A DNA stretch of 64,000 nt, from the NCBI GenBank assembly GCA_023386345.1, contig JAEWJT010000004.1, positions 434,001-498,000 of the forward strand. Direction: 5' to 3'. Positions within the stretch are counted from its first letter, which is position 1. The number at the start of each line of letters is the position of its first letter. The DNA comes from Bacillota bacterium (GTDB lineage: Bacteria > Bacillota > Clostridia > Tissierellales > Sedimentibacteraceae). The notes beneath the pieces were generated by a model. The model worked only from the letters and a program-made list of their open reading frames with translations, searched no databases and was not told where the DNA came from. Made by a program: the position numbers and the translations under genes. Below are positions 25,215 through 34,629 of this stretch, piece after piece.

Positions 25215-26165
25215 TTAAACATCTCTTCCAAAGTGGCATTTTATTGTGTGATTGCCGTTTATAACTATATTTTCAGGCTTTTTCTCATTACAAACAGGCA
25301 TACTGCGAGGACATCTATCATAAAAAACACAGGAATTGTTATTTTTTTTAGAGTTATTATAATCTAAATCCATTTCATCCTCAATTTTCTGACTATCATC
25401 GAGACTTAAAACTGAGGAAAGCAGCAACTTGGTATAAGGATGTCTGCAATCCTTATAAATCTCTTCGCAATCTCCGCTTTCAACTATCTCTCCCATATAC
25501 ATTACCATAATCCTATCTGACATATAGTAGATAATATTTAAATTATGAGATATAAAAAGCATAGATAGACTCAATTCTTTCTGTATAGATTTTAATAGAT
25601 TTAATATCTGAGCTTGTACTGATAAATCAAGGGCAGATACAACCTCATCAGCAATTATAAGGCTTGGATTAGTCAATAAAGCTAAGAGTATACATATACG
25701 CTGCTTCTGACCTCCGCTTAGCTCATGAGGATATCGGGATAAATAGGCTTTTGTCAGCCCTACCTTTGTAATATATTGATTAATAATATTTTGCTGTTCC
25801 TCTTTTTTAGTTATATTTATACTAAATAAGGCTTCTTTTAAAATCCTGTTTATTCTCATCTGAGGGTTTAAGGCAGAACTCGGATTTTGAAATATCATCT
25901 GTATTTTACTTCTTATAGGCCTTAATTCTTTTTTTGACAGCTTGGATATATTTTTTCCGTAAAATATTACATTCCCCTCATCAGCTTCTATAAGATTTGT
26001 AATAATTTTTCCTATAGTAGTTTTTCCACATCCTGATTCACCTATTAATCCAACTATCTCTCCTTTTTTAATTTCAAAAGATACATCATTGACAGCTTTG
26101 AATTTCTTTTTTCTTTTATCATATGATTTTTGTAAATTTTCTACCTTTAATATATAATTATTCAT
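25215..26165 (-). CDS. oppF: Oligopeptide ABC transporter ATP-binding protein OppF-like
   Basis: A 316-aa ABC ATPase with Walker A GESGCGKT, signature LSGGQKQR and Walker B LIIADEVVSALD, plus the C-terminal OppF/DppF cysteine-rich block CVFYDRCPRSMPVC, which in relatives binds an Fe-S cluster. It is the last gene of a five-gene operon (oppA-B-C-D-F in transcription order). I start at ATG 26165, with RBS AGAGGT; the longer frame overlaps oppD and has no RBS. Confidence 0.92.
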   Translation of the reverse strand: MNNYILKVENLQKSYDKRKKKFKAVNDVSFEIKKGEIVGLIGESGCGKTTIGKIITNLIEADEGNVIFYGKNISKLSKKELRPIRSKIQMIFQNPSSALNPQMRINRILKEALFSINITKKEEQQNIINQYITKVGLTKAYLSRYPHELSGGQKQRICILLALLTNPSLIIADEVVSALDLSVQAQILNLLKSIQKELSLSMLFISHNLNIIYYMSDRIMVMYMGEIVESGDCEEIYKDCRHPYTKLLLSSVLSLDDSQKIEDEMDLDYNNSKKNNNSCVFYDRCPRSMPVCNEKKPENIVINGNHTIKCHFGRDV

Positions 26166-26227
26166 AATAACCTCTATTACACCACTAAATGGTATTGTAT
26201 TAATTTGAGAGAGTGAATTTTCAATCT

Positions 26228-27202
26228 TTAACAGTAAAGAGTACATGCAACCTTGTGATTATTGTCAATTTGTACATTTTTAATTTTAGCTTTGCATTTA
26301 TTTGTTCTATAGTCGCACCTGTCATAAAATATACATTCGTTTTCATTTCTCTCACCTAATTCAGGAACAAAGCCATTTATTGCAGTGAGAGGATTGTTTT
26401 TATTACCAGTATTTGGTATGGATTGTATAAGAGCTTTTGTGTAAGGATGTTTCGGATCTTTTATAATGTCACGGGCTTTTCCGTATTCAACTATTTTACC
26501 AGCATACATTACTCCTATATGAGTGCATACATTGTTAATGACAGTAATGTCATGAGATATAAATATTATACCCATGTTATTTTTTTCTTGTATATTTTTA
26601 ATTAATTTTAATATTTTATTTTGAGTAGTAACATCTAGTGCTGTAGTAGGCTCGTCTGCTATAAGATATTTGGGACTGCACGCTATTGCTATTGCTATCA
26701 TAACACGCTGTCTTTGTCCGCCACTTAAATTATGAGGGTATTTGTTAATAATATTGTCAATATTATTTATAGTATTTGGAGTATTTTTAAATCCTACATC
26801 AACTAAAGAATTTCTGACCTTGTAGCTTAGTTCATCTTTAGTAAGCCTGTAATGAATTTTATACGCTTCTTCTATTTGTTTTCCTATTTTCATAAGAGGA
26901 TTTAAAGAAGCCATAGAATCTTGAAATATCATAGATATCTTTGTTCCACGAATTTTTTCATATTCTTTCTCACTATATTTTGTCAAATCTATGTCGTCTA
27001 AGTAAATTGAACCTGCAGTAATTTTCTTGTTTTTTCCCAACAAACCCATAATTGCGGAGGCTGTCATACTTTTTCCGCATCCTGATTCACCTACAAGTCC
27101 CAAGCTCTGATTTTCTTCAACATTAAGACTTATATCGGATATTACCTTGTAGGACTGTTTATTCTCTCTGATTTCAATAGTTAAATTACTTATCTCCAGC
27201 AT
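26228..27202 (-). CDS. oppD: Oligopeptide ABC transporter ATP-binding protein OppD-like
   Basis: A 324-aa ABC ATPase: Walker A GESGCGKS, Q-loop MIFQDSMASLNPLMKIGKQ, signature LSGGQRQR, Walker B LIADEPTTALD, and the C-terminal OppD block CIFYDRCDYRTNKC. It pairs with OppF as the heterodimeric motor for the permeases. It starts directly after oppC (adjacent base), with GAGG before ATG, so the two genes are tightly coupled. Confidence 0.93.
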   Translation of the reverse strand: MLEISNLTIEIRENKQSYKVISDISLNVEENQSLGLVGESGCGKSMTASAIMGLLGKNKKITAGSIYLDDIDLTKYSEKEYEKIRGTKISMIFQDSMASLNPLMKIGKQIEEAYKIHYRLTKDELSYKVRNSLVDVGFKNTPNTINNIDNIINKYPHNLSGGQRQRVMIAIAIACSPKYLIADEPTTALDVTTQNKILKLIKNIQEKNNMGIIFISHDITVINNVCTHIGVMYAGKIVEYGKARDIIKDPKHPYTKALIQSIPNTGNKNNPLTAINGFVPELGERNENECIFYDRCDYRTNKCKAKIKNVQIDNNHKVACTLYC

Positions 27203-28027
27203 TTAAGCCTCCCTATTGTTAGATTTTGCATCTAATAAATCACTTAATCCGTCACCGAGCAAATTAAATCCCAAAACCAATAATGTTATCATAATACCTG
27301 GCAGCAATACAAGCCATGGTGCTGTAATTATAAAGCCTTGACCTTCATTTAGCATTTGTCCCCAGCTAGGATTAGGAGGTTGAATTCCAAGTCCTAAATA
27401 GCTAAGAGAGGCTTCTATCAATACAGCATCTGCAAAGCCCATAGATGCTGTTATAATAATTGAAGATATAATATTTGGCAAAATGTGAATTATCATTACC
27501 CTAAACGGATTTAGTCCAAGCAATGAGGTCCATTGTATATATTCAATAGATTTAATTTTTAATACATTTGCTCTTGTAATTCTGATAAATGATGGTATAA
27601 GTATTATAGTTATAGCTACTGTAGTAGATATAAAGCTTTTTCCAAAAACTGCAGATATCATCATAGCAAATAAAAGACCTGGTATAGACTTGAATGCGTC
27701 AGTAAATCTTATAATTACACTTCCTATAAGTCCTTGAAAATATCCTGCAATAAGTCCCAAAAGTACACCTATAATCATTGCATTAGATATGGAAATGATA
27801 CCTATAGAAAAAGCTGTCTGTCCTGCCGCCATTGTTCTTGACAGCATATCTCTTCCTAGCCTGTCCGTTCCACCGAGATGCTCAGAGGAAGGAGGCAGCA
27901 TCTGTGCATTTGGATCTATTTGTGTCGGAGAATAAGGAGTATAAAACAAGCTTATAAGCGTTATTATCACAAGAATTACCACGAAAATAAATCCTATCAA
28001 AAAATTTTTATTTTTAAAAGCTTTCAT
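27203..28027 (-). CDS. oppC: Peptide ABC transporter permease OppC-like
   Basis: A 274-aa inner-membrane permease of the DppC/OppC type. The N-terminal TM (FLIGFIFVVILVIITLISLFY) is followed by the OppC-N motif (HLGGTDRLGRDMLSRTMAAGQTAF in the family position), five more helices and the EAA coupling loop (EASLSYLGLGIQPPNPSWGQML). It forms the channel with OppB. RBS AAAGGAG lies before ATG. The transported peptide cannot be inferred. Confidence 0.92.
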   Translation of the reverse strand: MKAFKNKNFLIGFIFVVILVIITLISLFYTPYSPTQIDPNAQMLPPSSEHLGGTDRLGRDMLSRTMAAGQTAFSIGIISISNAMIIGVLLGLIAGYFQGLIGSVIIRFTDAFKSIPGLLFAMMISAVFGKSFISTTVAITIILIPSFIRITRANVLKIKSIEYIQWTSLLGLNPFRVMIIHILPNIISSIIITASMGFADAVLIEASLSYLGLGIQPPNPSWGQMLNEGQGFIITAPWLVLLPGIMITLLVLGFNLLGDGLSDLLDAKSNNREA

Positions 28028-28038
28028 CCGTTGCTCCT

Positions 28039-28980
28039 TTACTCTTTCACTCTTATTCTTGGATCTATTACCTTATATAAGATATCTAAAATTAAGAATA
28101 TTATAATAACCACAAAGGATATGTATACACATATCCCTTGTGTCAATGGTAAATCCTTTGATTTTATCGCCGCAGTTAGAAGTGAGCCTACACCCGGTAT
28201 TGAAAATACTGCTTCCACTACTATACTTCCTGTAACAATATTAACAAACAATATTCCTAATATTGTTATAACTGGAATCATAGCATTTCTAAGAATATGT
28301 CTGTATAATATCTGCTTTTCTCGTACACCTTTATTCTTTGCAAGCAAAACATAATCCTCATTTAATTGTTCTACTATTGAATTTCTAACATATCTGACAG
28401 TAATAGATATGGCAGATACACTAACTGCAATTGCTGGCAATATTAAACCCTTAACAAACGATAAAAATCCGTTAGTTATAGGCTGAAATGAAGCAACAGG
28501 AACTATCTTTAGCAATATACTAAAAATTAATATTAAGATTATAGCAAAGAAAAAGGACGGAATGGCAATGCCAAGCTGAGTAATTATATTAAATATTACA
28601 CCTTTGCTACTATTAGATTTGTTGTATTTAGCAACTATTATACCAAGCGGTATTCCGATAAATATAATAATTATAAATGATAATAGAGTAAGTCCCAAAG
28701 TATTTGGAAGCCTCTCTGCAATCAGTTTATTAACAGCTGTATTATATTTTATTGATTTACCCATATCAAGATGTAGCAGCTTATTTAGCCACGAAAGATA
28801 CCTTTGCAAAACAGGCTTATCCAAGTCAAATTCTTTACGTAAAACCTGCTCCAAAGCCTCATCCGATTCTTCTCCAAGTCTTGATAAAATAGGATCTCCG
28901 GGTATAAATTGAAATATAGCAAATATTATTATCAACACTAATAGTAAAGTCAAAATTGAGTATAAAATTCTTTTTAGCAT
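28039..28980 (-). CDS. oppB: Peptide ABC transporter permease OppB-like
   Basis: A 313-aa permease with six predicted helices. The start LKRILYSILTLLLVLIIIFAIFQFIPGDP is typical of DppB/OppB, and VEAVFSIPGVGSLLTAAIKSKDLPLTQG is the conserved EAA-region/C-terminal block. It lies 11 bases before oppC and 14 bases after oppA in transcription order. Confidence 0.92.
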   Translation of the reverse strand: MLKRILYSILTLLLVLIIIFAIFQFIPGDPILSRLGEESDEALEQVLRKEFDLDKPVLQRYLSWLNKLLHLDMGKSIKYNTAVNKLIAERLPNTLGLTLLSFIIIIFIGIPLGIIVAKYNKSNSSKGVIFNIITQLGIAIPSFFFAIILILIFSILLKIVPVASFQPITNGFLSFVKGLILPAIAVSVSAISITVRYVRNSIVEQLNEDYVLLAKNKGVREKQILYRHILRNAMIPVITILGILFVNIVTGSIVVEAVFSIPGVGSLLTAAIKSKDLPLTQGICVYISFVVIIIFLILDILYKVIDPRIRVKE

Positions 28981-28994
28981 TTTTAGCCTTCTAA

Positions 28995-30524
28995 CTATTT
29001 AAATCTTAATGTTCTTAAATCTATAAAATTAATTGGATAACTGATATATCCCTCTAGCTTATTGTCTATAACCATATGATTTGATGGATCCATTATAAAT
29101 ACCGAAGCAGCATCGTCCGCAAGAATTTTTTGAGCATCTTTATAATAACTTATTCTCTTGTCATTACTTGCTTCTTTAGCAGCTGAATTTATTAGATTAT
29201 CATATTCAATATTATTGTAATTTATAAAGTTCTTACTATAGCTTGACACATATCTTTTTAAAATTCCGTCAGGATCAAGCTTGCCGGTAAAGCCTATAAC
29301 TGTCGCCTCATGGTTTCTGTTTGTATAAACATCATCTAGCCATGTACTCCAGTCAATTATTTCAATTTGCATATCAATTCCTGCCTTTGACAGCTGTTGT
29401 TTAATGATTTGTGCTGCATCTACATTTAATTTATATTCACTTGCTACCTTGCAGGTAAATTTTAAATTCTCATATCCAGCTTCTTTTAATAAACTTTTTG
29501 CCTTTTCAACATCAGTTTTATACAAATTTTCTAAACTATCTTGATAGTACAAAGTCATAACTGGAGAGAAATTTGAACCTAGCTTTGCAGCATTTGGTGA
29601 AATCATTGAAATTATTTCATCCTTGTCAATTGCATAGTTTATAGCTTCTCTAACCTTTTTGATTTTAAATGGCTCAAAATTATTATTAAGACCTAATAGC
29701 TGAACAGTATTCATCGGATAATCAATAATTGTAAGTTTGTCTTTGGGTATTTGAGGTATTATATCTTCTGTTATATTCATTAAATTAATTTCACCATTTG
29801 ATAAAGATAATACAGCAGTATTCATATCACTAAATATCTTAAATTCTACAAGGTCTATATAAGGCTGATTTGCTATATAATAATCTTTATTTTTTTCAAG
29901 CACAATATTCATGCCAGGAGTATAGCTTTTAAATTTATAAGGACCTGCTCCAACGGGATTTTCAGCTTGATAAACTCCCGAATTTTCAGGTATAATTGCC
30001 GCCATCATTTTAGACAGAAATGCCGCATCTACTTGTTTTAAATTAATTACAACTGTGTAATCATCCTCTACAACTATATTGTCAATAACATTAGCATATG
30101 AGCTTGATAAAGGACTGTTCTGATCTTCAGTTTTTCCACACAATCTGTCAAAGGAATACTTAACATCAACCGCAGTTAAATCACTTCCGTCATGAAACTT
30201 AATATCTTTATTAAGCTTAAATATGTACCTTGTCATATCATCATTTGTTGTATAGCTTTTTGCTATTTCGGGAACTAATTCTCCTTTAGATGTTGTTGAC
30301 ATCAATCCGGTAAACACGTTATACATAATCTCCTGTGTACCTGTAGCATTGGACAAGTGTGGATCTAGCGAGTCAATATCCTGAGGTATACCAACTACTA
30401 TCTTTGTTGGCTTTTCAACAGATACATCTTCATTTTCTCCTTTTTTTGGGTCAGTGCATCCAACTAAAAGAATAGTTACAGCACAAAAACAGCCTATTAA
30501 TTTGATAAATTTTCCTAACTTCAT
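28995..30524 (-). CDS. oppA: Peptide ABC transporter substrate-binding lipoprotein OppA-like
   Basis: A 509-aa extracellular solute-binding protein of family 5. The lipobox is LLVGC (Cys23). The mature part shows the family pattern: DIDSLDPHLSNATGTQEI, VPEIAKSYTTNDDMTRYIFKLN, KFHDGSDLTAVDVKYSFDR and VGAGPYKFKSYTPG. It would capture peptides (or, in some relatives, nickel or heme) and hand them to OppBC. It is the first gene of the operon, with RBS GGAGG, and has a long leader with its own promoter. Confidence 0.92.
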   Translation of the reverse strand: MKLGKFIKLIGCFCAVTILLVGCTDPKKGENEDVSVEKPTKIVVGIPQDIDSLDPHLSNATGTQEIMYNVFTGLMSTTSKGELVPEIAKSYTTNDDMTRYIFKLNKDIKFHDGSDLTAVDVKYSFDRLCGKTEDQNSPLSSSYANVIDNIVVEDDYTVVINLKQVDAAFLSKMMAAIIPENSGVYQAENPVGAGPYKFKSYTPGMNIVLEKNKDYYIANQPYIDLVEFKIFSDMNTAVLSLSNGEINLMNITEDIIPQIPKDKLTIIDYPMNTVQLLGLNNNFEPFKIKKVREAINYAIDKDEIISMISPNAAKLGSNFSPVMTLYYQDSLENLYKTDVEKAKSLLKEAGYENLKFTCKVASEYKLNVDAAQIIKQQLSKAGIDMQIEIIDWSTWLDDVYTNRNHEATVIGFTGKLDPDGILKRYVSSYSKNFINYNNIEYDNLINSAAKEASNDKRISYYKDAQKILADDAASVFIMDPSNHMVIDNKLEGYISYPINFIDLRTLRFK

Positions 30525-30806
30525 TTTAACCTCCGTTACGTCATAGTCTTAACTATCTAAGATCTAAGCGTTATACTTTTAAGTAATAAAATTAAATTAG
30601 TCTTATATAATTTGATAATTGGAATATCTCTAGAAATGTACAACACAAAAAGAAAGGAGTATAACAATAGTATCAACGCATTACTTCCATATAGGTAAAT
30701 ATGCTTTTTAACTAGATTAGCAACAGTTCAATTTCTGTTCTCGTTCTAAAGACATAGATACAAGACAAATTCATGGTTATTATAGCATACATACAGAATT
30801 TTGCAA
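30525..30806 (-). promoter_or_regulatory. opp operon promoter and long leader
   Basis: On the minus strand TTGCAA (30801-30806), 16 bases and TATAAT (30779-30784) form a likely promoter, giving a leader of about 250 bases before oppA. The leader has small hairpins, such as AACAG/CTGTT, but no T-box, cobalamin or other known riboswitch motif that I can see. The rest of the gap to 30995 holds AT-rich upstream sequence of the divergent YhfC gene. Confidence 0.5.
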
Positions 30807-30995
30807 TATATTTTTTATACAAATAACAAAAAAATAAAAAATAATTACCTCAGGTACTGCAAATCACTAATATATATACTTATTTATATAAATTAGTTAT
30901 ATACAAAAGTATAAATTATGCTATAATATATTTAGTACTAAAAAAATGTTTTAAGGCAAGGAAATGTAAATTAACATATCAAAGGAGTGATATTA

Positions 30996-31829
30996 ATGAT
31001 ATCAAATTCAGTTATTGCAATGATTATATTGAATTTATTTATTTGCTTTATATTACCTGTTGTTGTTTTTATATTTTTGCAGATAAAATATAAAAAAACA
31101 TTTAAACCTTTCTTATTAGGTGCTTTAGCCTTCTTCATATCTCAAATAGTGTTAAGAATACCTATTATTAATAATTATTTGCCACATTTTGTCTGGTATA
31201 ATGTATTTCAAATAAAATATCCTTATTTATATTGGATATTTCTTGGTTTGACAGCAGGTATATTTGAGGAAGTGATGCGCTTGATTGTTATAAAGCTGTT
31301 CATGAAAAGAAATCATCGTTATATTGACAGTATAACTTTTGGATTAGGTCATGGAGCAATTGAAGCTATGATTATAACAGGTATAAGCTTTATAAATGTT
31401 TTAATATTTTCTATAATGATAAATAATGGTACATTTGATTTAAATTTATCTAAGTTAGATAATGCAACTTTAAATAATATATATAATCAATGTACTAATC
31501 TAACTGCTTTTAATGCTATTATTGGTGGAATTGAGAGAATTATTGCAATGGGAATTCATATAGGTCTTACAGTAATGATTTTCGAAGGTGTTATAAAGAA
31601 AAAATCATTTAAATACCTAATCTTTGCTATTTTAATACATGCAGCCATAGACTCATCTATAGGATTTATGTCCCAAATGTTCGGATTTTCAACTATAGCA
31701 ATGGAAGCTGTATTTGGACTTATATCTCTTATACTTATGTTTTATGTAATTAAAGCTAAAAATCGTATCAATTGGCACAGAGAAAATGAAATTAAAAAAT
31801 ATGAAATTACTAATATTAAATATGATTAA
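30996..31829 (+). CDS. YhfC family intramembrane protein
   Basis: A 277-aa multi-pass membrane protein (about eight helices). The block GIFEEVMRLIVIKLFMKRN with an EE pair followed by GLGHGAIEAMI, and later LIHAAIDSSIGF, matches the YhfC family, which is related to CPBP/Rce1-like intramembrane glutamic proteases. Proteolytic activity is inferred from family, not shown. AAAGGAG at 30981-30987 supports ATG 30996 over the in-frame GTG 30987. A DUF3887 lipoprotein gene follows 64 bases downstream in the same direction, a common pairing in Firmicutes. Confidence 0.8.
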   Translation: MISNSVIAMIILNLFICFILPVVVFIFLQIKYKKTFKPFLLGALAFFISQIVLRIPIINNYLPHFVWYNVFQIKYPYLYWIFLGLTAGIFEEVMRLIVIKLFMKRNHRYIDSITFGLGHGAIEAMIITGISFINVLIFSIMINNGTFDLNLSKLDNATLNNIYNQCTNLTAFNAIIGGIERIIAMGIHIGLTVMIFEGVIKKKSFKYLIFAILIHAAIDSSIGFMSQMFGFSTIAMEAVFGLISLILMFYVIKAKNRINWHRENEIKKYEITNIKYD

Positions 31830-31893
31830 TGAGACACTTTTTTAGATTAATATTAGTATTAGATATATAAAATCAAAAAGGAGATTTATTTTT

Positions 31894-32307
31894 ATGAAAA
31901 AATTATTGAGTACACTATCATTATTGTTATTAATCCTTATTATACTTACAGCTTGCTCACCTAAGCCATTGCCAGACAAATTTGATGAAGGAAAGGTAAA
32001 ATCTTCAGCTGAAAATATAATAACTTTATTTAGCAATGAGGAATATGAAAAAATTACAAATGATTTTACTAGAGAAGATTTAAAAGCTGCGCTAACTGCA
32101 GATGTACTAAGTGGTGCAAAATCAAAAATCATGCCAAATGCAGGCAATCTTGTTGAATTTTCAAATTCATCAATAGTAGCACAAAAAGATAAAGAAGGAA
32201 ATGACTTTGTAGCAGCTGTAGTAGTTGCAAAATACAAAGACCAGACAGTTACATATACAATAAGTTTTGATGAAAATATGAAGCTTATAGGATTTTATTT
32301 GAAATAA
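31894..32307 (+). CDS. DUF3887 domain lipoprotein
   Basis: 137 aa with a lipoprotein signal (lipobox ILTAC, Cys21). The mature part (NIITLFSNEEYEKITNDFTRED ... KIMPNAGNLVEF ... YKDQTVTYTISFDENMKLIGFYLK) has the pattern of DUF3887, a cystatin/NTF2-like small extracellular domain of unknown role often attached to hydrolases. Here it stands alone. It probably shares a transcript with the YhfC-family gene and ends at a strong terminator. Confidence 0.8.
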   Translation: MKKLLSTLSLLLLILIILTACSPKPLPDKFDEGKVKSSAENIITLFSNEEYEKITNDFTREDLKAALTADVLSGAKSKIMPNAGNLVEFSNSSIVAQKDKEGNDFVAAVVVAKYKDQTVTYTISFDENMKLIGFYLK

Positions 32308-32322
32308 TTACATTTATCTATT

Positions 32323-32367
32323 AAACGAACTGCAAAATCTACTTTGAGAGCTTTGCAGTTCGTTTTT
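32323..32367 (+). terminator. Strong terminator after DUF3887 gene
   Basis: AAACGAACTGCAAA (32323-32336) and TTTGCAGTTCGTTT (32352-32365) form a 14-bp perfect stem ending in a T-run. Confidence 0.9.
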
Positions 32368-32430
32368 ATAAATATTGTCCTAAATACATAGTTTTATTCA
32401 GCTTAAAGATATCGTATTTAAATAATATTT

Positions 32431-33267
32431 TTATTCATTTTTTGACTCTGATATCATTTCTCTTAGTTTTGCTAAGGCCTCTTTAAAGCCTCCTATTTCG
32501 TTTATTAGACCGATTTTTATTACTTCTTCACTGTTTAAGACTGTTCCTACGTCATTTGCTATCTCATCAGTATCATACATATATTTTAGAAGCTCTTCTC
32601 TATTTACATTTGAATTTTCTACTATAAAATTAGTTATTCTCTCTTGCATTTTTTGAAAATATCTAAATGTTTGAGGGACACCTATTACAAAGCCATTTGT
32701 TCTGATAGGATGTATTGTCATCGTTCCTGTTTGCGTTATAAATGAATATTTTGTCGATACAGCAAGTGCATTTCCTATACTGTGTCCTCCGCCTAGAACT
32801 ATAGAAACAGTTGGCTTTGATATACTGCATATAAGCTCTGAAATTGCAAGTCCCGCTTCTACATCTCCACCAACAGTATTTATTAAAAGCATTATTCCTT
32901 TAACTTCGTTGTCCATTTCTGCTCCTATAATCTGCGGTATGATATGCTCATACTTTGTTGCCTTGCTGTTAGGAGGGAGTATGTTATGACCTTCTATCTC
33001 TCCTATTATGCTTAAAAAGTAAATTTCTTTGTTTGGATTAACTTCGCTTACTGTTCCCATTTCTTTAATGTTTTCAGTATTTGTATTATTATTTGAATTT
33101 TCACTATTGTCTGTATTTTCATCGCTTTCAATGTTTTCATTTTTTATATGAGTCATATTTAATTTCTGCATTATTTGGTTTATTTTTTGCTGTTCATCTT
33201 GTTGTTTATCATATAATCTTTCACTTTCATTTTTAATATAATTTCCACCTGTGTTTCTACTCTTCAT
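32431..33267 (-). CDS. tepA: ClpP-class translocation-enhancing protease TepA-like
   Basis: A 278-aa protein of the ClpP/crotonase superfamily. The catalytic Ser is in GGGHSIGNAL and the His in TMTIHPIRT; INTVGGDVEAGLAI is the oxyanion-hole strand. The first 75 residues form a charged, Asn-rich linker (DENTDNSENSNNNTNTEN) absent from true ClpP. TepA in Bacillus is encoded next to spoIIIE and helps protein secretion. Here an opp operon separates it from ftsK. GGAGG overlaps a TTG-started extension, so I use ATG 33267. Confidence 0.88.
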   Translation of the reverse strand: MKSRNTGGNYIKNESERLYDKQQDEQQKINQIMQKLNMTHIKNENIESDENTDNSENSNNNTNTENIKEMGTVSEVNPNKEIYFLSIIGEIEGHNILPPNSKATKYEHIIPQIIGAEMDNEVKGIMLLINTVGGDVEAGLAISELICSISKPTVSIVLGGGHSIGNALAVSTKYSFITQTGTMTIHPIRTNGFVIGVPQTFRYFQKMQERITNFIVENSNVNREELLKYMYDTDEIANDVGTVLNSEEVIKIGLINEIGGFKEALAKLREMISESKNE

Positions 33268-33454
33268 TTTATCCTCCAAATATAGATTTATAATTTTAAC
33301 TTGTCATAGAGTTATTATTGTCAAAATTGCAATAGTTATTTATAAATAAATTCATAATTATACTCTACTAAAAATTTTCATTTTTATAATTGTATGAATA
33401 CTAAAAAATATCATTAAATTACTGATTATTTTTTGTAGTTTATATTTTTTTATA

Positions 33455-33484
33455 CAAAAAATTAGCTCGAACTATGTTCGAGCT
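33455..33484 (-). terminator. Terminator of ymxH
   Basis: AGCTCGAAC (33464-33472), TAT, GTTCGAGCT (33476-33484): a 9-bp stem overlapping the ymxH stop codon, followed on the minus strand by a T-run. Confidence 0.85.
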
Positions 33485-33716
33485 ATGTGTCTTCAACAAT
33501 TATCATATCATTTCCTATTTTTTTGATATTTTTCCAGCTTACTTCTTTCTTTTTTTGTTCCTTAAAAAAGCTGAAGTTTGAAGATTGACCAGATACAAAG
33601 CTTATTATTTCGCCTGTTTTTTCATTCAATATCAAATCACAATCGCCGAAAATACCTAAATTTTCACCAGTATCAATATTAATAATTTCTTTATTATATA
33701 ATTCACTTAATTTCAT
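33483..33716 (-). CDS. ymxH: YlmC/YmxH family PRC-barrel sporulation protein
   Basis: A 77-aa PRC-barrel protein: KLSELYNKEIINIDTGENLGIFGDCDL is the classic YlmC/YmxH start, ending with SWKNIKKIGNDMIIVE. Members are induced in sporulation in Bacillus and Clostridium; the molecular role is not known. In Bacillus ymxH lies just after the M16 peptidase gene mlpA. Here some 25 kb of unrelated genes lie between them. Confidence 0.9.
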   Translation of the reverse strand: MKLSELYNKEIINIDTGENLGIFGDCDLILNEKTGEIISFVSGQSSNFSFFKEQKKKEVSWKNIKKIGNDMIIVEDT

Positions 33717-34026
33717 TAAACCACAAATCCTTTCCAGATGCTAAAAATTTGTACTTCAAATAACCAAATATTTTTCGCTTTGATATAAGTGTATGTGATA
33801 TGAATATGGATTATGAATGTAATTAATAAATAAATATAATTTTAGTTGACATAATATATTTTTAGTCTACTTAAATTGTTAATTTATACTTATGATAGTA
33901 TGAATTAATAAAACAGAGAATTTTATCAACACATATAAATTTTAAAATTATTAATAATAAATATATGATGCAATGAATTTTTTATTCATTTGCCATTAAA
34001 AATTAAAAACATGGAGGTATTTTTGA
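33717..34026. other. Gene-free gap between ymxH and coat genes
   Basis: About 310 AT-rich bases holding the divergent upstream regions of ymxH and the coat protein pair. I see no clear sigma-A promoter and no convincing sporulation sigma site. GGAGG at 34013-34017 is the RBS of the first coat gene. Confidence 0.5.
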
Positions 34027-34203
34027 ATGTCACCAAAAGAATTACTTTATATTGAGGACGTTTTAGGTCATGAGGAACAATCACAAAAATTATACACAAA
34101 TTATGTAAATCAATTACAGGATCCACAATTAAAGTCATTTGTACAAGGGCTTGTAGGCAAAAAACAACAATGCTACAATAAGTTTTATGGCTTATTAGGC
34201 TAA
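34027..34203 (+). CDS. Short CotF-like spore coat protein
   Basis: A 58-aa ORF with ATG 34027 preceded by GGAGG (10-base spacing) and TAA at 34201. The sequence begins MSPKELLYIEDVLGHEEQS and continues with an all-helical, Gln-rich region (NQLQDPQLKSFVQGLVGKK), resembling the small ferritin-like proteins encoded next to CotF coat proteins in Clostridia. It is 18 bases upstream of the CotF-domain gene in the same direction, so the pair is probably one sporulation transcript. Confidence 0.8.
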   Translation: MSPKELLYIEDVLGHEEQSQKLYTNYVNQLQDPQLKSFVQGLVGKKQQCYNKFYGLLG

Positions 34204-34221
34204 TTTGGAGGTAATTAAAAA

Positions 34222-34578
34222 ATGATGAAAAATTTTTCTGAAAATGCTAAAAATGAGATAAACAATCAATCAATTAACCAAAATTCTATGCCTAATTATT
34301 CAAATAGTAATACAAATGTAAAGCTTGATGATAGAGTAATAATGGATAATATTTTATCAATAGTTAAAGGAAATTGTGGTTTATTGATGCACGGAACAAT
34401 AGAATCTTCTACTCCTAATGTTCATCAAGCTTTTAAGTCCTCGTTAGATGAAAGCTTGCAGATACAAAATGAGATATACAATCAAATGTCACAAAGAGGT
34501 TGGTATACAACGCAGCCAGCAGAGCAACAAAAAATAAGTCAAACAAAACAAAAATTTAGTACGACACAGCAGTCTTAA
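34222..34578 (+). CDS. CotF-family spore coat protein
   Basis: 118 aa. A disordered Asn/Ser-rich N-terminus (about 35 residues) precedes a helical Coat_F domain: LDDRVIMDNILSIVKGNCGLLMHG, then SSLDESLQIQNEIYNQMSQRGWY, the typical ending of CotF-like proteins. The tail is Gln/Thr-rich. RBS GGAGG precedes ATG 34222. The partner ORF just upstream belongs to the same structural group. These are the clearest spore genes in the window. Confidence 0.87.
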   Translation: MMKNFSENAKNEINNQSINQNSMPNYSNSNTNVKLDDRVIMDNILSIVKGNCGLLMHGTIESSTPNVHQAFKSSLDESLQIQNEIYNQMSQRGWYTTQPAEQQKISQTKQKFSTTQQS

Positions 34579-34583
34579 GAAAA

Positions 34584-34628
34584 AAAGAAGATATCCTAAA
34601 AGTAATTTTACTTTTAGGATATCTTCTT
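34584..34628. terminator. Strong bidirectional terminator
   Basis: A stem of about 19 bp (AAAGAAGATATCCTAAAAGT and its complement ACTTTTAGGATATCTTCTTT) with a short loop lies between the convergent coat gene and AAA ATPase gene, with A-run left and T-run right. Confidence 0.92.
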
Positions 34629-34629
34629 T

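Noticed and set aside
30525..30780. T-box or known riboswitch in the opp leader
   Set aside because: No AGGGTGGNACCGCG-like T-box sequence and no other conserved core found.
33464..33484. GAACTATGTTC could be a LexA box
   Set aside because: The half-sites are 3 bases apart, not 4, and the sequence is the stem of the ymxH terminator.
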